A DNA stretch of 6,113 nucleotides from Alphaproteobacteria bacterium (GTDB lineage: Bacteria > Pseudomonadota > Alphaproteobacteria > Rhizobiales > Aestuariivirgaceae). Numbering within the stretch: the stretch's first letter is position 1; each line of letters opens with the position of its first letter. This document shows, piece by piece, positions 6,107 to 6,113 of the stretch. The notes below the pieces were generated by a model. The model was given only the letters and a program-made list of their open reading frames with translations, did not search any database and was not told the origin of the DNA. The translations under genes were made by a program, and so were the position numbers. The stretch lies in contig JAPLOT010000020.1 in the NCBI GenBank assembly GCA_026400595.1, positions 1-6,113 on the forward strand, in the 5' to 3' direction.

Positions 6107-6113
6107 GGAATTA

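Overview
The window looks like chromosomal DNA from a high-GC alphaproteobacterium. Three things point there: a split imuA-imuB-dnaE2 cassette of the alphaproteobacterial arrangement, a GTTC-N7-GTTC LexA operator in front of it (the alphaproteobacterial SOS-box form), and very GC-rich coding sequence. The genus cannot be fixed from the sequence alone.

Layout from left to right. Bases 2-334 (+ strand) hold the 3' part of a class I SAM-dependent methyltransferase gene that runs in from outside the window. It carries an in-frame TAG at 215-217, and the same frame stays open and family-like up to a TGA at 332-334, so it is called a probable pseudogene. A tRNA-Arg(CCT) gene with an encoded CCA lies on the - strand at 351-427, with a plausible promoter of its own at 442-471. 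The - strand from 5978 down to 489 is one tightly packed operon, imuA > imuB > dnaE2 (imuC), with overlapping genes. The last ~135 bases (5979-6113) are non-coding and AT-rich: 6001-6113 is about 36% GC. They hold the LexA box, possible -35 elements on both strands, a short perfect palindrome, and a 37-bp nested dyad near the right edge.

How the genes work together, from established knowledge of the family: DNA damage activates RecA, LexA cleaves itself, and the operon is derepressed. DnaE2 is the error-prone C-family polymerase, ImuB is a Y-family-like protein without catalytic acidic residues that links partners and the sliding clamp, and ImuA is a RecA-like accessory protein. Together they carry out damage-tolerant mutagenic synthesis.

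The main system is therefore a known one. The points that deserve another look are the amber-interrupted methyltransferase, the nested dyad upstream of imuA, and the long imuA/imuB overlap. I found no CRISPR array, insertion sequence, integrase or toxin-antitoxin gene.
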